NCBI RefSeq assembly: GCF_014876185.1
Contig: NZ_JADALJ010000001.1
Location: 1,779,501-1,843,500 of the forward strand
Reading direction: 5' to 3'
DNA: 64,000 nt
Source of the DNA: Rufibacter sp. LB8
GTDB lineage: Bacteria; Bacteroidota; Bacteroidia; Cytophagales; Hymenobacteraceae
This document shows positions 24,947 to 33,853 of the stretch, one piece after another. Under the pieces are notes generated by a model. That model was not told the origin of the DNA. It saw only the letters and a program-made list of their open reading frames with translations, and did no database searches. A program made the position numbers and the translations under genes. Within the stretch, counting starts at the first letter, position 1; every line of letters starts with the position of its first letter.

Positions 24947-26431
24947 ATGTCGCAGACTTCTACGGGTTTTAAGCGCGAAATCAAATTATTTGATGCCGTG
25001 ATGCTGGTGGCCGGCTCCATGATTGGGTCCGGTATTTTTATTGTGTCCGCTGACATTGGCCGCTCCGTGGGCAGCACCGGGTACCTGTTGTTGGTATGGG
25101 CGCTCACGGGCCTCATGACCCTGGCCGGTGCGCTCTCTTACGGCGAACTCACCAGCCTCATGCCCCGCGCCGGCGGCCAATACGTGTACCTGCGCGAGTC
25201 TTACGGCAAACTGGTGGCGTTTCTCTACGGCTGGACGTTGTTCCTGGTGATTCAGAGCGGGACCATTGCGGCCGTGGCCGTGGCTTTCGCCAAGTTCACC
25301 GGGGTGCTGGTGCCTTGGTTTTCTGTAGACAATGTGCTGGTTGATTTAGGATTCCTCAAATTAACATCGGTGCAGTTGCTGGCCATTGGCTCTATTGTTT
25401 TGCTCACCATCATTAACCAGCAAGGCGTGAAGAATGGCACGTTTATTCAGAACATCTTCGGCAGCACCAAAATCATCGCGTTGTTTGCCTTGTTGGGTTT
25501 TGGCTTGTGGCTGGGCACCGATGCAGACGTCATGGCCCTGAACTTCTCTAACCTCTGGGATGCACAGTCGGTGGTGTTGGACCCTACCACGGGGGAGGCC
25601 ACCCGCACCAGACTTTCGGGCTGGGCTTTGACGGTGGGCATTGGCACGGCCATGATTGGTTCATTGTTCTCTTCTGATGCCTGGAACAACATTGGCTTCT
25701 CCGGTGACGAAATAGTAAACCCTAAACGTACTATTGTCTTGAGCATGGCCATTGGCACCACGTTGGTGACTTTGCTCTACATTCTCATCAACGTAGTCTA
25801 CCTCACCATTCTGCCCCTAAACGGCGACCCCGCCGGTACAGACGTGATGGCGCGCGGCATTCAATTCGCCAGCAATGACCGCGTGGCTACCGCCGTGGCC
25901 GAAGTGTTTGGCGGTTCTACCGCTACCATCGGCATTGCCGTATTGATCATGATTTCCACGTTTGGCTGCAACAATGGCGTGATTCTGTCGGCGCCGCGGG
26001 TGTATTACGCCATGGCCAAAGACGGGCTGTTTTTCTCCAGCATGGCCAAACTGAACAAAAACTCGGTGCCAGGTGCGGCGCTCACTATTCAATGCGTGTG
26101 GGCCAGTTTGCTCTGCTTGTCGGGCAGTTACTCAGATTTGCTGGACTACGTGATTTTCTCGGTGTTGCTGTTTTACATCTTGACCATTGCGGGCATTTTC
26201 ATCTTGCGCCGCACCATGCCAGATGCACCGCGTCCGTACAAAGCCATTGGTTACCCGGTGTTGCCGGCCATCTACATTCTCATGGCCACCTTTATCTGTC
26301 TCTTGCTGCTCATGTACAAAACAGAAAACGCCGGTTGGGGATTGGCCCTCGTGATTGTGGGAATTCCGGTGTATTATTTCTTCGGAAACAAATTCCAGAA
26401 ACTGGATGACGGAGACGCACCACTTACCTAA
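24947..26431 (+). CDS. APC-superfamily amino-acid permease
   Basis: 494 residues from ATG 24947; an earlier in-frame ATG at 24863 adds residues of no recognisable kind. About 12 membrane helices. The first carries the APC signature VMLVAGSMIGSGIFIVSADI, with the GSGIF turn that binds the substrate alpha-amino and carboxyl groups. Helix 6 includes LFSSDAWNNIGFSGDE. The C-terminal helices contain ILRRTMPDAPRPYKAIGYPV, typical of LAT-like or serine/threonine-exchanger-like members. The transported amino acid cannot be fixed from sequence alone. Confidence 0.92.
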   Translation: MSQTSTGFKREIKLFDAVMLVAGSMIGSGIFIVSADIGRSVGSTGYLLLVWALTGLMTLAGALSYGELTSLMPRAGGQYVYLRESYGKLVAFLYGWTLFLVIQSGTIAAVAVAFAKFTGVLVPWFSVDNVLVDLGFLKLTSVQLLAIGSIVLLTIINQQGVKNGTFIQNIFGSTKIIALFALLGFGLWLGTDADVMALNFSNLWDAQSVVLDPTTGEATRTRLSGWALTVGIGTAMIGSLFSSDAWNNIGFSGDEIVNPKRTIVLSMAIGTTLVTLLYILINVVYLTILPLNGDPAGTDVMARGIQFASNDRVATAVAEVFGGSTATIGIAVLIMISTFGCNNGVILSAPRVYYAMAKDGLFFSSMAKLNKNSVPGAALTIQCVWASLLCLSGSYSDLLDYVIFSVLLFYILTIAGIFILRRTMPDAPRPYKAIGYPVLPAIYILMATFICLLLLMYKTENAGWGLALVIVGIPVYYFFGNKFQKLDDGDAPLT

Positions 26432-26436
26432 TTATG

Positions 26437-26470
26437 AAAGCCCTGCCAATTGGCGGGGCTTTTCTTTTCT
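26437..26470 (+). terminator. Rho-independent terminator of the permease gene
   Basis: AAAGCCCTGCC ... GGCGGGGCTTTTCTTTT: a short GC-rich hairpin and T-tract a few bases after the stop. Confidence 0.82.
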
Positions 26471-26484
26471 GCCCAGATTCGCCA

Positions 26485-26532
26485 ATTTCCGTTTTCGGGC
26501 TCATTTCTGTAAATGAGCCCGAAAACGGAAAT
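26485..26532. repeat. Dispersed palindrome copy 11 (CGGGCTC type)
   Basis: Perfect stem ATTTCCGTTTTCGGGCTCAT plus its complement. It lies beyond a separate terminator and 58 bases before the amidohydrolase ATG. Confidence 0.92.
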
Positions 26533-26590
26533 CCTTTGGTGGCAAAAGGCTAAAATAGATTACTTTAGAAACTCCACTGATGCTACTTCC

Positions 26591-27871
26591 ATGAAAAAGT
26601 TCTTCTTCTCACTTTCATTGCTGGCCTGCGCCAGCTTGCCGGTCCTGGCCCAGAAAACGTATTTGCACTGCGGTCTTTTGATTGACGGCGTGAAAGACAA
26701 AGCCCAGTCTGAGATGACGGTGATTGTGGAAGGCAATAAGATTCTAGCCGTGGAGAAAGGCTATATGGCTGCTCCGGCGGGCGCCAAACTCATTGACCTT
26801 AAAAATAAAACTGTACTGCCGGGCCTCATGGACATGCACGTGCACCTGGAATCTGAGACCAGCCCCAACGCCTACGCTGAGGAAATCAGCCTGAACGCGG
26901 GCACGGTAGCGTTCAGGTCGGTTAATTATGCGGAGCGCACGTTGCTGGCCGGTTTTACCACGGTGCGGGATTTGGGCGGAAGCGGGGTGAACACGCAACT
27001 GCGCAACGCCATTAACCAAGGCCTAATCAAAGGGCCGCGCATGTTTGTGGTGAACAAAGCCATCTCGGCCACGGGCGGTCACATGGACCCCACCAACGGT
27101 TACCGCCAGGACTTACAGGGTGACCCAGGCCCCGCCGACGGAGTGGCCAACGGGCCCGATGAAGCCAGAAAAGCGGTGAGGTTCCAATACAAAAACGGCG
27201 CGGATCTGATCAAGATTGCCTCTACCGGCGGCGTGCTGAGCGTGGCCAAAGACGGGTCTGCCCCCCAGTTCACCGAGGAGGAAATCAGGGCCATTGTAGA
27301 GACCGCCCGTGACCTGGGCCTGAAAGTAGCGGTGCACGCCCACGGCGCTGAAGGCATGAAACGCGCCGTTCGGGCGGGTGTCACGTCGGTGGAGCACGGC
27401 ACGCTTATGGATGATGAAACCATGGCCCTCATGAAGAAAAACGGCACCTGGTACGTACCCACGCTCACCGCCGGCAAATCAGTAGCCGACTCGGCCAAAA
27501 TCAAAGGCTATTTTCCACCGCTGGTCACCCCAAAAGCCTTGTCCATTGGGCCACAGTTGCAGGGTACGTTTTCCAGAGCCTACAAAGCCGGGGTGAAAAT
27601 TGCGTTCGGGACAGATGCCGGGGTGTTCATGCACGGCAAGAATGCCAAGGAGTTTGAGTACATGGTAGAAGCCGGCATGCCCGCTATGGAAGCCATTAAA
27701 GCCGCCACCAAAAACGCCGCCGAATTGGTGGGCGCCACCGACCGCCTGGGCAGCCTGGAACAAGGCAAACTGGCCGACCTCATTGCCGTGGACGGCAACC
27801 CCTTGCAAGACATCAAGACCCTGCAGCAGGTACGGTTTGTGATGAAAGACGGCCTGGTGTACAAACAATAG
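26591..27871 (+). CDS. Secreted amidohydrolase (imidazolonepropionase / prolidase-like)
   Basis: 426 residues from ATG 26591, which opens into a signal peptide (KKFFFSLSLLACASLPVLA). The amidohydrolase metal site is visible: HVH at residues 83-85 in GLMDMHVHLES, a later VHAHGAEG, SVEHGTLM, and the final FGTDAG Asp. Close Bacteroidota relatives are annotated as Xaa-Pro dipeptidases or imidazolonepropionase-like hydrolases; the export signal argues for a periplasmic peptidase-like role rather than histidine degradation. It is followed 82 bases later by a porin-like gene. Confidence 0.88.
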   Translation: MKKFFFSLSLLACASLPVLAQKTYLHCGLLIDGVKDKAQSEMTVIVEGNKILAVEKGYMAAPAGAKLIDLKNKTVLPGLMDMHVHLESETSPNAYAEEISLNAGTVAFRSVNYAERTLLAGFTTVRDLGGSGVNTQLRNAINQGLIKGPRMFVVNKAISATGGHMDPTNGYRQDLQGDPGPADGVANGPDEARKAVRFQYKNGADLIKIASTGGVLSVAKDGSAPQFTEEEIRAIVETARDLGLKVAVHAHGAEGMKRAVRAGVTSVEHGTLMDDETMALMKKNGTWYVPTLTAGKSVADSAKIKGYFPPLVTPKALSIGPQLQGTFSRAYKAGVKIAFGTDAGVFMHGKNAKEFEYMVEAGMPAMEAIKAATKNAAELVGATDRLGSLEQGKLADLIAVDGNPLQDIKTLQQVRFVMKDGLVYKQ

Positions 27872-27953
27872 CTTCGGTTCAGAATCGTTCTTTGTACAAA
27901 AGACATCTTCTGGTGGCAGAAGGCCGTACCAAAGATTTTGAGGGGAAGCGATT

Positions 27954-28511
27954 ATGAAAAAAGTTGGGTTGCTAGGAGTTTTGGTGCTTTTGAGCACAGT
28001 GGTGGGTTTTGCCCAAACCACCCTGGGAGTGAAGGGAGGAATTAATTCTGCTATTATTGGAGGAAACGCCAAAAACGCCAAGCCGCGGGTGGGCGTCCAC
28101 ATTGGCGCGTTCGCTTCTACGCCCATCTCCAACCGCGTGGCCCTGCAGCCCGAGGTGCTCTATTCCCAGCAAGGCTACCTGCACAAAGACGACACCTACG
28201 CGTTTAACTACCTGCTCATTCCCCTGATTTTCAAAGGCACTATCTCCGGTGGTTTGCATGCGCAGGTAGGCCCGCAATTTGGCATGTTATTGAAAGCCAC
28301 CCGCACCAAGGACAAAACTTCCACAGATATCACGGAAGACATTAACCGCTATGACGGCGGCATTGCCCTGGGGCTTGGCTATGACGTAGGCGCCGTACAA
28401 GTCTCGGCGCGCTATTCTTTGGGTTTGTCTGACACCCGCAACGCCGCCATCAAAGGCGAAACCTTTCCCAATAACGTTTTCCAGTTCTCTTTAGGCTATA
28501 GACTCAGGTAA
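27954..28511 (+). CDS. PorT-like outer-membrane beta-barrel protein
   Basis: 185 residues with a signal peptide (KKVGLLGVLVLLSTVVGFAQ). The mature chain alternates amphipathic strands: LGVKGGINSAIIGG, RVALQPEVLYSQQGYL, GLHAQVGPQFGMLL, VGAVQVSARYSLGLSD, ending in Phe-rich VFQFSLGYRLR. This matches the outer-membrane beta-barrel family of PorT/OprF-like small proteins in Bacteroidota. Its transport or structural role is unknown. Confidence 0.85.
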   Translation: MKKVGLLGVLVLLSTVVGFAQTTLGVKGGINSAIIGGNAKNAKPRVGVHIGAFASTPISNRVALQPEVLYSQQGYLHKDDTYAFNYLLIPLIFKGTISGGLHAQVGPQFGMLLKATRTKDKTSTDITEDINRYDGGIALGLGYDVGAVQVSARYSLGLSDTRNAAIKGETFPNNVFQFSLGYRLR

Positions 28512-28580
28512 GGCCGCTGGTCCTAAACATTCCAATTCCGAAGACTGACAATTGCTGAACGAGCGGCTTTTACCCAACCT

Positions 28581-28916
28581 TTATTTAAGGCTAGCCTGTG
28601 CGTTTGGGTAAACCCCGGAAGGAATTTGCCGAAAGGCGGGAGTTGCTTGAATATAAGTGAAGATTTTGTTGGGGAATGGCTTGAAATGGAAGGAACAGGT
28701 ACCAGCCACGGCGCCGGCCCCAATGGCTTGCCCCAGAATAGCCCAATCATAGGGAGCGGGCACTTCACTCCCCTTCCAGCCGCCGGCGCTGGTGATGATG
28801 TGGTGCGAGAACGAGGGAAATGCGGCTTCTTCGTTCTGTTTCTTGCCAAACCAGAGCAAGGACAGAAACAGGCAAAGGGTAAGCGCAGATTCAAGGAGTG
28901 CGTCAGGTTTTTCCAT
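28581..28916 (-). CDS. Possible hypothetical protein with N-terminal hydrophobic segment
   Basis: 111 residues if started at ATG 28916 (a TTG start 15 bases upstream is possible). Residues 10-22 (LTLCLFLSLLWFG) could be a signal anchor. The rest contains HHIITSAGGWKGSEVP and AILGQAIGAGAVAGTCSFHF, without similarity to anything I know. It lies between two plus-strand genes with no overlap. The coding status is uncertain because codon bias is weak. Confidence 0.4.
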   Translation of the reverse strand: MEKPDALLESALTLCLFLSLLWFGKKQNEEAAFPSFSHHIITSAGGWKGSEVPAPYDWAILGQAIGAGAVAGTCSFHFKPFPNKIFTYIQATPAFRQIPSGVYPNAQASLK

Positions 28917-29029
28917 AAGCCTATCAGTCAAAATGTTACAAACATAACAATAGATTGAAGGTATAAAACCTAACAGGCATTAGCAAGTGTTTGGGCTTAT
29001 TTTTTACCAATTGATTCTAAGAGAAACGC

Positions 29030-29037
29030 TATTTTTG
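29030..29037 (+). promoter_or_regulatory. Promoter of the GNAT gene
   Basis: -7 box TATTTTTG with TTG at 29011-29013, 16 bases upstream; the ATG is 21 bases downstream, so the leader would be very short. Confidence 0.5.
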
Positions 29038-29058
29038 CCGAAGCGTAATTCTTTTTCC

Positions 29059-29568
29059 ATGAACTTCACCCCTTCTGCGGCGCCCGTACAGGTTTCTGTC
29101 ACTACAGACCCAGCCGTTATTCAAGAGCTGGCCCTGGCCACCTGGCAAACCACCTACCAGCACATTCTGGCCCAGGCACAAATAGAGTACATGCTGCAGA
29201 CTTTTTACACGCAAGAGGCCTTGCAACAGCAAATGGGCACCGGCCAGACTTTTTTGCTCGCCTCTCAGGCCGGGGTGCCTGTGGCTTTTGCTGCTTTCTC
29301 CTGCTCCCAGCCCCAGGAAAACCTCTACAAACTCAACAAGCTTTACATTCACCCAGAATACCAGGGCCTGGGCGTTGGGCGGTTGCTGCTGGAGGAAGTA
29401 GTTTCTCGGGCCAAAACCATGGGAGGCAAGGAACTGGAGCTGAACGTACACCGCTTAAACCCCGCGTTTTACTTTTACAAACGCCATGGATTTACGGTGC
29501 ATCTGGTGGCAGATATTCCGTTGGGCGATTTCGTTTTGAACGATTACATCTTGCGCAGGCCCTTGTAA
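29059..29568 (+). CDS. GNAT family N-acetyltransferase
   Basis: 169 residues from ATG 29059; the upstream in-frame start at 28987 would precede the likely promoter and is rejected. The acetyl-CoA site is clear: LYIHPEYQGLGVGRLLLEEV (the Q/R-x-x-G-x-G/A loop), then ELNVHRLNPAFYFYKRHGF. The best resemblance is to the small RimI/YpeA or tabtoxin-resistance-like class. The acceptor substrate is unknown. Confidence 0.9.
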   Translation: MNFTPSAAPVQVSVTTDPAVIQELALATWQTTYQHILAQAQIEYMLQTFYTQEALQQQMGTGQTFLLASQAGVPVAFAAFSCSQPQENLYKLNKLYIHPEYQGLGVGRLLLEEVVSRAKTMGGKELELNVHRLNPAFYFYKRHGFTVHLVADIPLGDFVLNDYILRRPL

Positions 29569-29582
29569 CGCTGGGGCAGGTT

Positions 29583-29618
29583 TCTGTTTTCGGGCTCAAA
29601 ATCTTAAATGGAGGCCAA
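29583..29618. repeat. Dispersed palindrome copy 12 (decayed)
   Basis: Left arm TCTGTTTTCGGGCTC is intact, but the right arm has drifted (GGAGGCCAAAC). It lies 14 bases after the GNAT stop, the usual position. Confidence 0.6.
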
Positions 29619-29741
29619 ACCAGGCAAATTGAATCCAAGGTTAACAAAAAGACTTTGCGCCAGAAATAAATTTCCATTTCGGCCTGCGTTCTTTTTAGCT
29701 GTCGGGCCGAGGGCGGTGCAGGTAAATCAGGAGGAAAGCTG

Positions 29742-29749
29742 TACTTTTG
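29742..29749 (+). promoter_or_regulatory. -7 box of the deoxynucleoside kinase gene
   Basis: TACTTTTG fits TAnnTTTG and lies 33 bases before the ATG. Confidence 0.45.
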
Positions 29750-29782
29750 CCGTCCCCCTTTTTTATTTCATAACCAGAGCAT

Positions 29783-30397
29783 ATGCACATTGCCATAGTA
29801 GGGAACATTGGAGCCGGTAAGACCACCCTGGCCACCAAACTGGCCCAGCATTTTAAATGGGAGGTTTTTTTGGAGGCCGTTGATGACAACCCCTACCTCA
29901 AAGATTTCTATGACGACATGCCCCGCTGGGCGTTTCACCTGCAGGTGTTTTTCCTGAACAGCCGGTTCAACCAGGTGTTGCAAATCAATGACGCTAAGCA
30001 TGACGTGGTGCAGGACAGAACCATTTATGAAGACGCCTACATTTTCGCCAAGAACCTGCACCAGTCTGGCATGATGAGCGACCGCGACTACCAGAACTAC
30101 TTCAATTTGTTCCTGTCCATGACCAAGATGGTGAAGGCACCAGATTTGCTGGTGTACCTGAAAGCCGATTTACCCAAACTGATTGGCCAGATCCAGAAAC
30201 GGGGCCGCGACTATGAGGAGAACATTTCGCTGGCCTACCTCAAAAACCTGAACGAGCATTATGAGCAGTGGATCAGCGGCTACAAACACGGCAAGTTGCT
30301 GGTGATAGACGTGAACAACATAGATTTTGTGCAGAACCCTGAAGACCTGGGCTCTATCATTGAACGAATCAATATAGAACTGTTCGGGCTTTTTTAG
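29783..30397 (+). CDS. Deoxynucleoside kinase
   Basis: 204 residues. The Walker A P-loop GNIGAGKT is at 7-14. The DR(T/S) motif is present as QDRTIYEDAYIFA, and the arginine-rich LID as QIQKRGRDYEE. This is the dNK family (deoxyadenosine/deoxyguanosine/deoxycytidine kinase), which phosphorylates salvaged deoxynucleosides with ATP. EAVDDNPYLKDFYDD and WAFHLQVFFLNSRF are conserved substrate-side helices. Cytoplasmic, single gene. Confidence 0.93.
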   Translation: MHIAIVGNIGAGKTTLATKLAQHFKWEVFLEAVDDNPYLKDFYDDMPRWAFHLQVFFLNSRFNQVLQINDAKHDVVQDRTIYEDAYIFAKNLHQSGMMSDRDYQNYFNLFLSMTKMVKAPDLLVYLKADLPKLIGQIQKRGRDYEENISLAYLKNLNEHYEQWISGYKHGKLLVIDVNNIDFVQNPEDLGSIIERINIELFGLF

Positions 30398-30485
30398 GCT
30401 GTTGGCCTTACCTTTTCCGCGTCCTTCCGGCTTTCTTTGGCGCAAGTAGAGAGGACCTTTTTTTATATCGAAATTATGGATTCAG

Positions 30486-30541
30486 CCTTTTCCGTTTTGG
30501 GGCCCGTTTTCAGAAATGAGCCCGAAAACGGAAACCAAAGG
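30486..30541. repeat. Dispersed palindrome copy 13
   Basis: TCCGTTTTGGGGCCCGTTTT pairs with AAATGAGCCCGAAAACGGA with a few mismatches. Outer AGCCTTT / AAAGGCT gives a copy-specific extension with a small bulge. Confidence 0.8.
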
Positions 30542-30605
30542 CTGCTTCTTGTTGGCGGTTTATCTCAACGGGCAGGTTTCCGTATAAATACCAAAAAGGA
30601 ATCGT

Positions 30606-31277
30606 ATGCAGAAATTTCCATTATTACTTGCCAGCCTTCTTTCTGTGGGAATTTTAACGTTCACGGCCTGCGACACCACCTCTCAGGAAGCCAAACAGGA
30701 AGTAAATCAAACCGAGAACAAGGCGGAGCTCGAACTGGCCGAACTGCGGGACTGGATGAAAGACAAAACAGAGAAAGTAGACAGCGCCGCCGACCGAAAA
30801 TGGCCGCAGATCAAGGAAGAATTCAAGGAGAAAAGCAGCCAACTGGACAGCCGGGTAGACAGCCTCTCGGTTAAATCTAAGGAAGAATACAAGGAGCTCA
30901 GGCGCAAGTTCAACAACTGGGAAGCCCGCAACGCCCAACGCGAAGCCCTGCCCCTGCACCCGGAGACCATGGACCGTTTCAAGACTGAACTGCTGGGTTC
31001 CGCAGACGCCTTAAACCAACCCTGGGCCGCCACCCACGTGCGAAATGTGTACACCACGTTTCTGCAGAATGTGCGGGCCCGCCACGGTTCCTGGACTGCC
31101 TCTGACTGGGAATACGCCAGCGCCCTGTACCGGCAACTGAACGCCAAAAAAGATGACACCGAAGCCAATATCTCCTTGCTCACCCAGGACAAACTCAAGA
31201 TAAAAGCCCTGCAGGCCGAGTTTCTGGCCCTGGAGAAAGCCAAAGCCACCAAGCAGCTCTACAAAGAAATCAGGTAA
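30606..31277 (+). CDS. Helical lipoprotein, paralogue of the protein at 21249
   Basis: 223 residues with a lipobox (LTFTAC, Cys22) after a hydrophobic signal. The mature protein is highly charged and helical, containing LRDWMKDKTEKVDSAADRKW, a central SKEEYKELRRKFNNWEARN, and NVRARHGSWTASDWEYA. It aligns over its length with the secreted protein at 21249-21935, but this copy is lipid-anchored whereas the other has an ordinary signal peptide. The family is not recognised. Probably an envelope protein. Confidence 0.8.
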   Translation: MQKFPLLLASLLSVGILTFTACDTTSQEAKQEVNQTENKAELELAELRDWMKDKTEKVDSAADRKWPQIKEEFKEKSSQLDSRVDSLSVKSKEEYKELRRKFNNWEARNAQREALPLHPETMDRFKTELLGSADALNQPWAATHVRNVYTTFLQNVRARHGSWTASDWEYASALYRQLNAKKDDTEANISLLTQDKLKIKALQAEFLALEKAKATKQLYKEIR

Positions 31278-31285
31278 ACTTGGGG

Positions 31286-31687
31286 TTAGACACTCGCCAG
31301 CCACTGGCGGGCCGAGGGCAGATCACGGAAGAGTTGCATCTCACAGGCGGGAGCCAGGCGGCGCTGCAAATCCTGTGACGGCGCCAGATCATGCAAATCC
31401 CTGGAAATCACCATAGATAAAAACCGAAGACCGCCTTCCAGCGCCTGCGGCAACCACTCATACTCCAGCCAGTCATTGGCATCTTCCCAGTCACCGGTAA
31501 CTTCGCTTTTGTCATTGAGCAGCCTGGGCGTCTTATGTCCCTTCAGAAATTCAAGGTATTTTCCGGCCGTGGTGATCACGTCCTCAGAATCAATATGGCC
31601 GCTCCACTTCACGTAAATCCAGTCCTTTTCCGGGTCATAGGAAATGGTGCTGTTGGAATGTGCTCCTACGTTTTGCCAGTTCGTCAT
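31286..31687 (-). CDS. STAS/SpoIIAA-like domain protein
   Basis: 133 residues. The pattern resembles the SpoIIAA/STAS fold used by Bacteroidota in small regulatory proteins: a first strand pair with YDPEKDWIYVKWSGHIDSEDV, helix ITTAGKYLEFLKGHK, strand RLLNDKSEVTG and the EWLPQALEGGLRFLSMVIS helix-strand. No phosphorylatable serine can be asserted. The function is probably regulatory. It converges with the lipoprotein gene, ending 8 bases from it with no palindrome between. Confidence 0.65.
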   Translation of the reverse strand: MTNWQNVGAHSNSTISYDPEKDWIYVKWSGHIDSEDVITTAGKYLEFLKGHKTPRLLNDKSEVTGDWEDANDWLEYEWLPQALEGGLRFLSMVISRDLHDLAPSQDLQRRLAPACEMQLFRDLPSARQWLASV

Positions 31688-31903
31688 GCCCTTGCTTGGT
31701 TAACCCACTGATTTCCATCTCATTTGGCGCTATACCTTGAGACACCAGCGGTTCTGGCAAATACGTATTACTACTTATGAATGTTGTTGAGCAACTTTCC
31801 GGGTGATTATCTCTTTCCCAAACACTTATTTACATCATAAAAAGAGCGAATATTCTTTCAAAGATTCGCCCAAAAACAACACAACTCAAACTGCCAGAAA
31901 TAG

Positions 31904-33268
31904 TTAACGGGTAGCCGAAGCGGGAATCCAGCCGGTCTCGCCTTTCTGGTCTTTCACCAGCCAGAAGTCGTCTAGTTTGGCCAGCACGCGCACGGTGGAG
32001 TCAGGGGTCAGGGTCTGTTTGGCGGCGGCTTCTGGGTTTGAGGTTTCCAGCAAAGGAGCTTCGCGTTTGAGTTTCAAGGACTGCAGGGGTTTCTCCACGC
32101 CTTCCAGCAAACTTCCGGAGATGTAACCCTGGCGGCCATCTGCCAATTGCACGCGGTACCAACTTCCGGAACCTCCCAGCACCTGCACCGGCGCGTGGCG
32201 GCCCAGCGTGGCCAGGCTAGCCGAAGAAGTGGCCGGCGCTTCCCGCACCGTGGTTTTTTCTTTTGTCACGCGGGTCCAGGCATTCAGGTTTTTGGTGTCA
32301 ATTTGCAAGGCTGCGGGTGGGGTTCTGTCTTGGTGCACGTACGGGAACGGGTCCACGGCGCCTTGCCCAAACTGGTAAATCCCGAAGTGCAGGTGCGGTG
32401 CGGTGGTGATGGCGTTGCCGGTGTTGCCCATGAGCCCCAGCGTATCGCCCACTGCTACACGCTGGCCCGGTTCCACGGTTTGGCTGTCCAGGTGCGCATA
32501 ATACAGGCTTTGCTGTCGTTTCACATCGGTGAGCCAGACCACTTTTCCGCCAATGGGCGTGGTGTTCACCCGGCTCACCACGCCTTCCACAGACGCAACC
32601 ACGGGCGTGCGCCGCGGCGCGAAAATGTCAATGCCTTCATGTCGTCGGGCGCCGGCGTCACGGTCTTGGCCCCAGAAGCTCTGCACCGCGCGGCTGTCTT
32701 TGCCCTGCACCGGGAACGCCAGCACCGGGCCGGTTTCTATGGTGACGGTGTACTGGCCGCTGCGCAGCAACTCGGGCTGCAGCCGAAGAATGTGGGGCAG
32801 TTCCTCGTCTATTTCATATTCCAGTTGCAGGCTGGTGGTGTCTGCCGACGCCACGCGTTTGGGGTTTCCGGGGTTGGCGGCATCTGTCTCAAACAAATCC
32901 AGAAACACCTGGGGCACGTTCTGGCCTTTGGTCTCTACGCGCACCGCCACTTTCTGCCCGCGTTTCACGGTGAACCGGTAGCCGGCGGCGCTGGGTTTGT
33001 CTGCGGGGAAATAGCCGGTTTCCTTAAAAGGCAAGGTCACGGGCACCGGGGCCTGCAGGGCCTTGGCGCTGGCGGCCACCCATTGCTGGCCCAGGCCGGT
33101 CTGGTCCAACTTGGCGTCTTTGAGCGCGGCGGCGTACTTCTCATGCCCCGACTGGCTTTTGAAAACGCCCCGCAACGTGTTCTGCGGACTGCAACTGCCC
33201 AACATGAGCAACATACTCACTACTATATAAACCGGAAAGGCCTGGCTTGTACTTTTCTTGAACATCAT
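31904..33268 (-). CDS. M23 family peptidoglycan endopeptidase lipoprotein with two SH3 domains
   Basis: 454 residues. A lipobox (LGSC, Cys26) anchors it to a membrane. The LytM/M23 domain (about 190-310) has all zinc residues: RRHEGIDIF (His210, Asp214) and APHLHFG (His292 and His294). Two SH3-type repeats follow (about 325-390 and 395-454), each with W-x-V or Y-R-V strands and a GWIPASATR-like end. It should cut cell-wall cross-bridges; SH3 domains usually bind the wall. The N-terminal 180 residues form a separate beta-rich domain of unknown role. Confidence 0.92.
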   Translation of the reverse strand: MMFKKSTSQAFPVYIVVSMLLMLGSCSPQNTLRGVFKSQSGHEKYAAALKDAKLDQTGLGQQWVAASAKALQAPVPVTLPFKETGYFPADKPSAAGYRFTVKRGQKVAVRVETKGQNVPQVFLDLFETDAANPGNPKRVASADTTSLQLEYEIDEELPHILRLQPELLRSGQYTVTIETGPVLAFPVQGKDSRAVQSFWGQDRDAGARRHEGIDIFAPRRTPVVASVEGVVSRVNTTPIGGKVVWLTDVKRQQSLYYAHLDSQTVEPGQRVAVGDTLGLMGNTGNAITTAPHLHFGIYQFGQGAVDPFPYVHQDRTPPAALQIDTKNLNAWTRVTKEKTTVREAPATSSASLATLGRHAPVQVLGGSGSWYRVQLADGRQGYISGSLLEGVEKPLQSLKLKREAPLLETSNPEAAAKQTLTPDSTVRVLAKLDDFWLVKDQKGETGWIPASATR

Positions 33269-33380
33269 GTGTTACGGGTATAAAACAACAGGTTATACGT
33301 ACGCAGCAAGGCTGGTTTGAAGTTCTGTGCCGCGACTTTTAATTTATTTCTGTTACCAACTTGAATTCCACCAAAGCAAA

Positions 33381-33428
33381 AATCCCGTTTTCGGGCTCAT
33401 TTCTGGAAATGAGCCCGAAAACGGGATT
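33381..33428. repeat. Dispersed palindrome copy 14 (CGGGCTC type)
   Basis: Perfect stem AATCCCGTTTTCGGGCTCAT and complement. It sits 22 bases beyond the stop of the minus-strand gene at 33450. Confidence 0.92.
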
Positions 33429-33449
33429 CACAACAAAACCTGGGTTAAA

Positions 33450-33707
33450 CTATTCTTCTTCTAGCCGCTGGAAAGGGTGTTTGTACGTTTTGGCTTCTTC
33501 CTCCTGCATTACCTCATATTGGTCCAGCATGAGGTTGAGGTTACCGGAGTTGGTGCCTTTCACGTACACGCCCTCTGGGGTACGGTAAATGGCGTAGTTG
33601 TGCTGCCCAAACGGGAAAAGGTTGTTGCTCCGGAGTTCTTTGGCGTAGGTCAGGTCCAGTTCTTCGCCGCCGGTGGCAGTTACTAAGTAGAGGCTATGAG
33701 ATGTCAT
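33450..33707 (-). CDS. Conserved small hypothetical protein
   Basis: 85 residues, soluble, no signal. The N-terminal beta-rich part (SLYLVTATGGEELDLTYAKEL, NYAIYRTPEGVYVKGTNSGN) is followed by a charged helix. Codon use matches the chromosome and it is set off by a palindrome copy at its 3' end, so it is probably a real gene. No family recognised. Confidence 0.65.
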   Translation of the reverse strand: MTSHSLYLVTATGGEELDLTYAKELRSNNLFPFGQHNYAIYRTPEGVYVKGTNSGNLNLMLDQYEVMQEEEAKTYKHPFQRLEEE

Positions 33708-33810
33708 AAAGTAAGGTCTTCAGGAGGAAAGTGAGAAAGTAAAAGTAGAAAACGAAGCCTAGAAATCAGCGAAAGTTACCCTTGAAATCATCTTCCCTTT
33801 AAATTGGCAT

Positions 33811-33853
33811 TTCCGTTTTTGGCTTCGTTTTCAGAAATGAGCCCGAAAACGGA
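33811..33853. repeat. Dispersed palindrome copy 15 (asymmetric)
   Basis: TTCCGTTTTTGGCTTCGTTTT with AAATGAGCCCGAAAACGGA; the middle mismatches become G-U pairs if transcribed from this strand. Confidence 0.82.

Noticed and set aside
32147-33283. 378-residue open frame on the plus strand
   Set aside because: Antisense to the complete M23 peptidase lipoprotein gene; the composition is that of a shadow frame (Gly/His/Arg rich, no domain).
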